A stretch of 64,000 nt of DNA from Lutibacter citreus (GTDB lineage Bacteria > Bacteroidota > Bacteroidia > Flavobacteriales > Flavobacteriaceae): NCBI RefSeq assembly GCF_003260195.1, contig NZ_QEIH01000009.1:1-64000 (forward strand). The letters are read 5' to 3'. A program made the translations under genes and the position numbers. Of the stretch, positions 63,123 to 64,000 are shown in pieces; within the stretch, counting starts at the first letter, position 1; each line of letters opens with the position of its first letter. Under the pieces are notes generated by a model that did not search any database, was not told the origin of the DNA, and saw only the letters and a list, made by a program, of their open reading frames with translations.

Positions 63123-64000
63123 ATGAATACTTTTAATCATCTTATTAAACAAATAAATTTCAGAATAATAGTTGTTTTAATTGTAACAATTTTGGTAACA
63201 GCTTGTAATAATAAGCTTAAAAACAAGGTTGAACAAGAACATCCCAACATTACTCAATTAAAAAAGAATTCAGCAGAATTTACTCCTGAGATTATTAAAA
63301 TGAATGCAAACGTGTATGTTGCTGTTGGATATGATGGCTCAAATGCAGCAATGTTAATTGGAAAAGATGGAGTAATAATTATAGATGCTCTTAGAGCTCT
63401 GGGAGCTGCAGAAAAAGTAGCTTCAGAATTTAAAAAAATCTCAAATAAACCTGTAAAAGCACTTATATACACACACGGTCATTTAGATCATACCGGAGGA
63501 ACTTCAGCATTTGTTGGAACTGAAAAGAATGTAAAAATAATTGCCAGGGAAGGTTTTAAAAAAGAATTACAAGAACATTCTCCAGTCCAAAATATTTTAG
63601 AAAAACGTAATGGACGCCAATTTGGAAGAAATTTACCCAAAGAAGATATTATTAACAGAGGTGTTGCTGCTGGTTCAACATCAAAAGACAGAGTGAATAA
63701 AGGTTATATAAAGCCCAATACCTTTTTTAAAGATTCATTGTTTGTAAATATTGCTGGTGTTTCTTTAGAAATTTACAAGGCTAATGGAGAAACAAACGAT
63801 GCACTATTTGTGTGGTGTCCTAAAGAAAAAGTATTGTTTTCAGGTGATAATTATTACAAGGCATTTCCAAATTTATATGCCATAAGAGGTTCTAAATACA
63901 GAGATGTGAAATCTTGGGGAGAAGTAATTAAAAAAATGAGTACGTTTCCTGTGGAATATTTAGTGCCAGGACATACACGTCCAATTTCAGGAAGAGCTTT
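63123..64000 (+). CDS. Alkyl-sulfatase-like metallo-beta-lactamase lipoprotein, partial
   Basis: Open from ATG 63123 to the window edge (292 codons seen, C-terminus missing). The lipoprotein signal ends ILVTAC. The zinc motif THGHLDHTGG (HxHxDH) is complete and a later PGHTRPISG gives another ligand. GETNDALFVW and FSGDNYYKAFPNLYAIRGS, followed by KYRDVKSWGE, resemble the SdsA1/BDS1 group that cleaves alkyl sulfate esters. It is co-transcribed with the DUF4405-like gene. It could cleave a sulfate or other ester in the periplasm; lactonase or other metallo-beta-lactamase activity is not excluded. Confidence 0.8.
   Translation, partial: MNTFNHLIKQINFRIIVVLIVTILVTACNNKLKNKVEQEHPNITQLKKNSAEFTPEIIKMNANVYVAVGYDGSNAAMLIGKDGVIIIDALRALGAAEKVASEFKKISNKPVKALIYTHGHLDHTGGTSAFVGTEKNVKIIAREGFKKELQEHSPVQNILEKRNGRQFGRNLPKEDIINRGVAAGSTSKDRVNKGYIKPNTFFKDSLFVNIAGVSLEIYKANGETNDALFVWCPKEKVLFSGDNYYKAFPNLYAIRGSKYRDVKSWGEVIKKMSTFPVEYLVPGHTRPISGRA

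Noticed and set aside
63123-64000. Beta-lactam resistance gene
   Set aside because: The lipoprotein signal and the SdsA-like motif around the later zinc ligands do not fit class B beta-lactamases.
1-64000. tRNA, rRNA, CRISPR arrays, complete insertion sequences, prophage genes
   Set aside because: Reading both strands gave no tRNA-like cloverleaf with a conserved T-arm, no regularly spaced repeats and no transposase or phage protein frames.

Overview
The window looks like a chromosomal segment of a marine Bacteroidota, most likely a Flavobacteriaceae-type alga or biofilm degrader. The DNA is very AT-rich. It carries a SusC/SusD pair with an ECF sigma/FecR unit, many Cys-type lipoprotein signals, several TAnnTTTG promoter boxes typical of the phylum, and a long run of sulfatases and glycosidases. 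No rRNA, tRNA or CRISPR array was seen.

Layout. 1-976: remnant of a group II intron (RNA part plus a broken reverse transcriptase) joined to the last ~43 codons of a GH43-like gene. 1233-12292: a minus-strand cluster (FecR, SusC with STN domain, SusD, three thioredoxin-fold proteins) with a divergent ECF sigma gene that lacks a normal start codon. 12348-13085: a GH36-like (raffinose synthase/Sip1 type) pseudogene. 13328-47594: a large plus-strand polysaccharide utilization locus with six type I sulfatases, a clan GH-A enzyme with FnIII domains, GH97, two GH117-like proteins, GH2, GH43_24-like, a frameshifted GH29 fucosidase, three related unassigned five-bladed propeller proteins, a large unrecognised lipoprotein with an internal repeat, and four esterase genes (one with two catalytic domains). 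47687-54965: an AraC regulator, then UxaA-type dehydratase, SDR, FAH-family hydrolase and LutABC. These fit non-phosphorylating breakdown of L-fuconate to pyruvate plus lactate, with lactate oxidised onwards. 55142-64000: an AraC regulator, two exported tandem OsmC-fold proteins, a TonB receptor/DUF4249 pair, a DUF4405-like membrane protein and a partial alkyl-sulfatase-like metallo-beta-lactamase lipoprotein.

Working model (inference). The large locus desulfates, deacetylates and depolymerises a sulfated, acetylated polymer containing fucose and galactose (galactofucan-like), and the fuconate/lactate genes catabolise released fucose. The locus has no SusC/SusD of its own between 13 and 55 kb, so uptake must come from elsewhere or from the odd pair at 5-10 kb. 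Its edges show decay: intron remnant, GH43 stub, GH36 pseudogene, PDZ remnant, GH29 frameshift and short direct repeats around two sulfatase genes.

Most unusual. Three transcription units at the right end (both OsmC-pair genes and the DUF4405/metallo-beta-lactamase operon) share a near-identical ~60 bp upstream element at fixed distance from a TAATTTTG-type box, suggesting a small undescribed regulon of exported OsmC-fold proteins and a sulfatase-like enzyme. The annotation was done by reading alone; family names rest on motifs, not searches.
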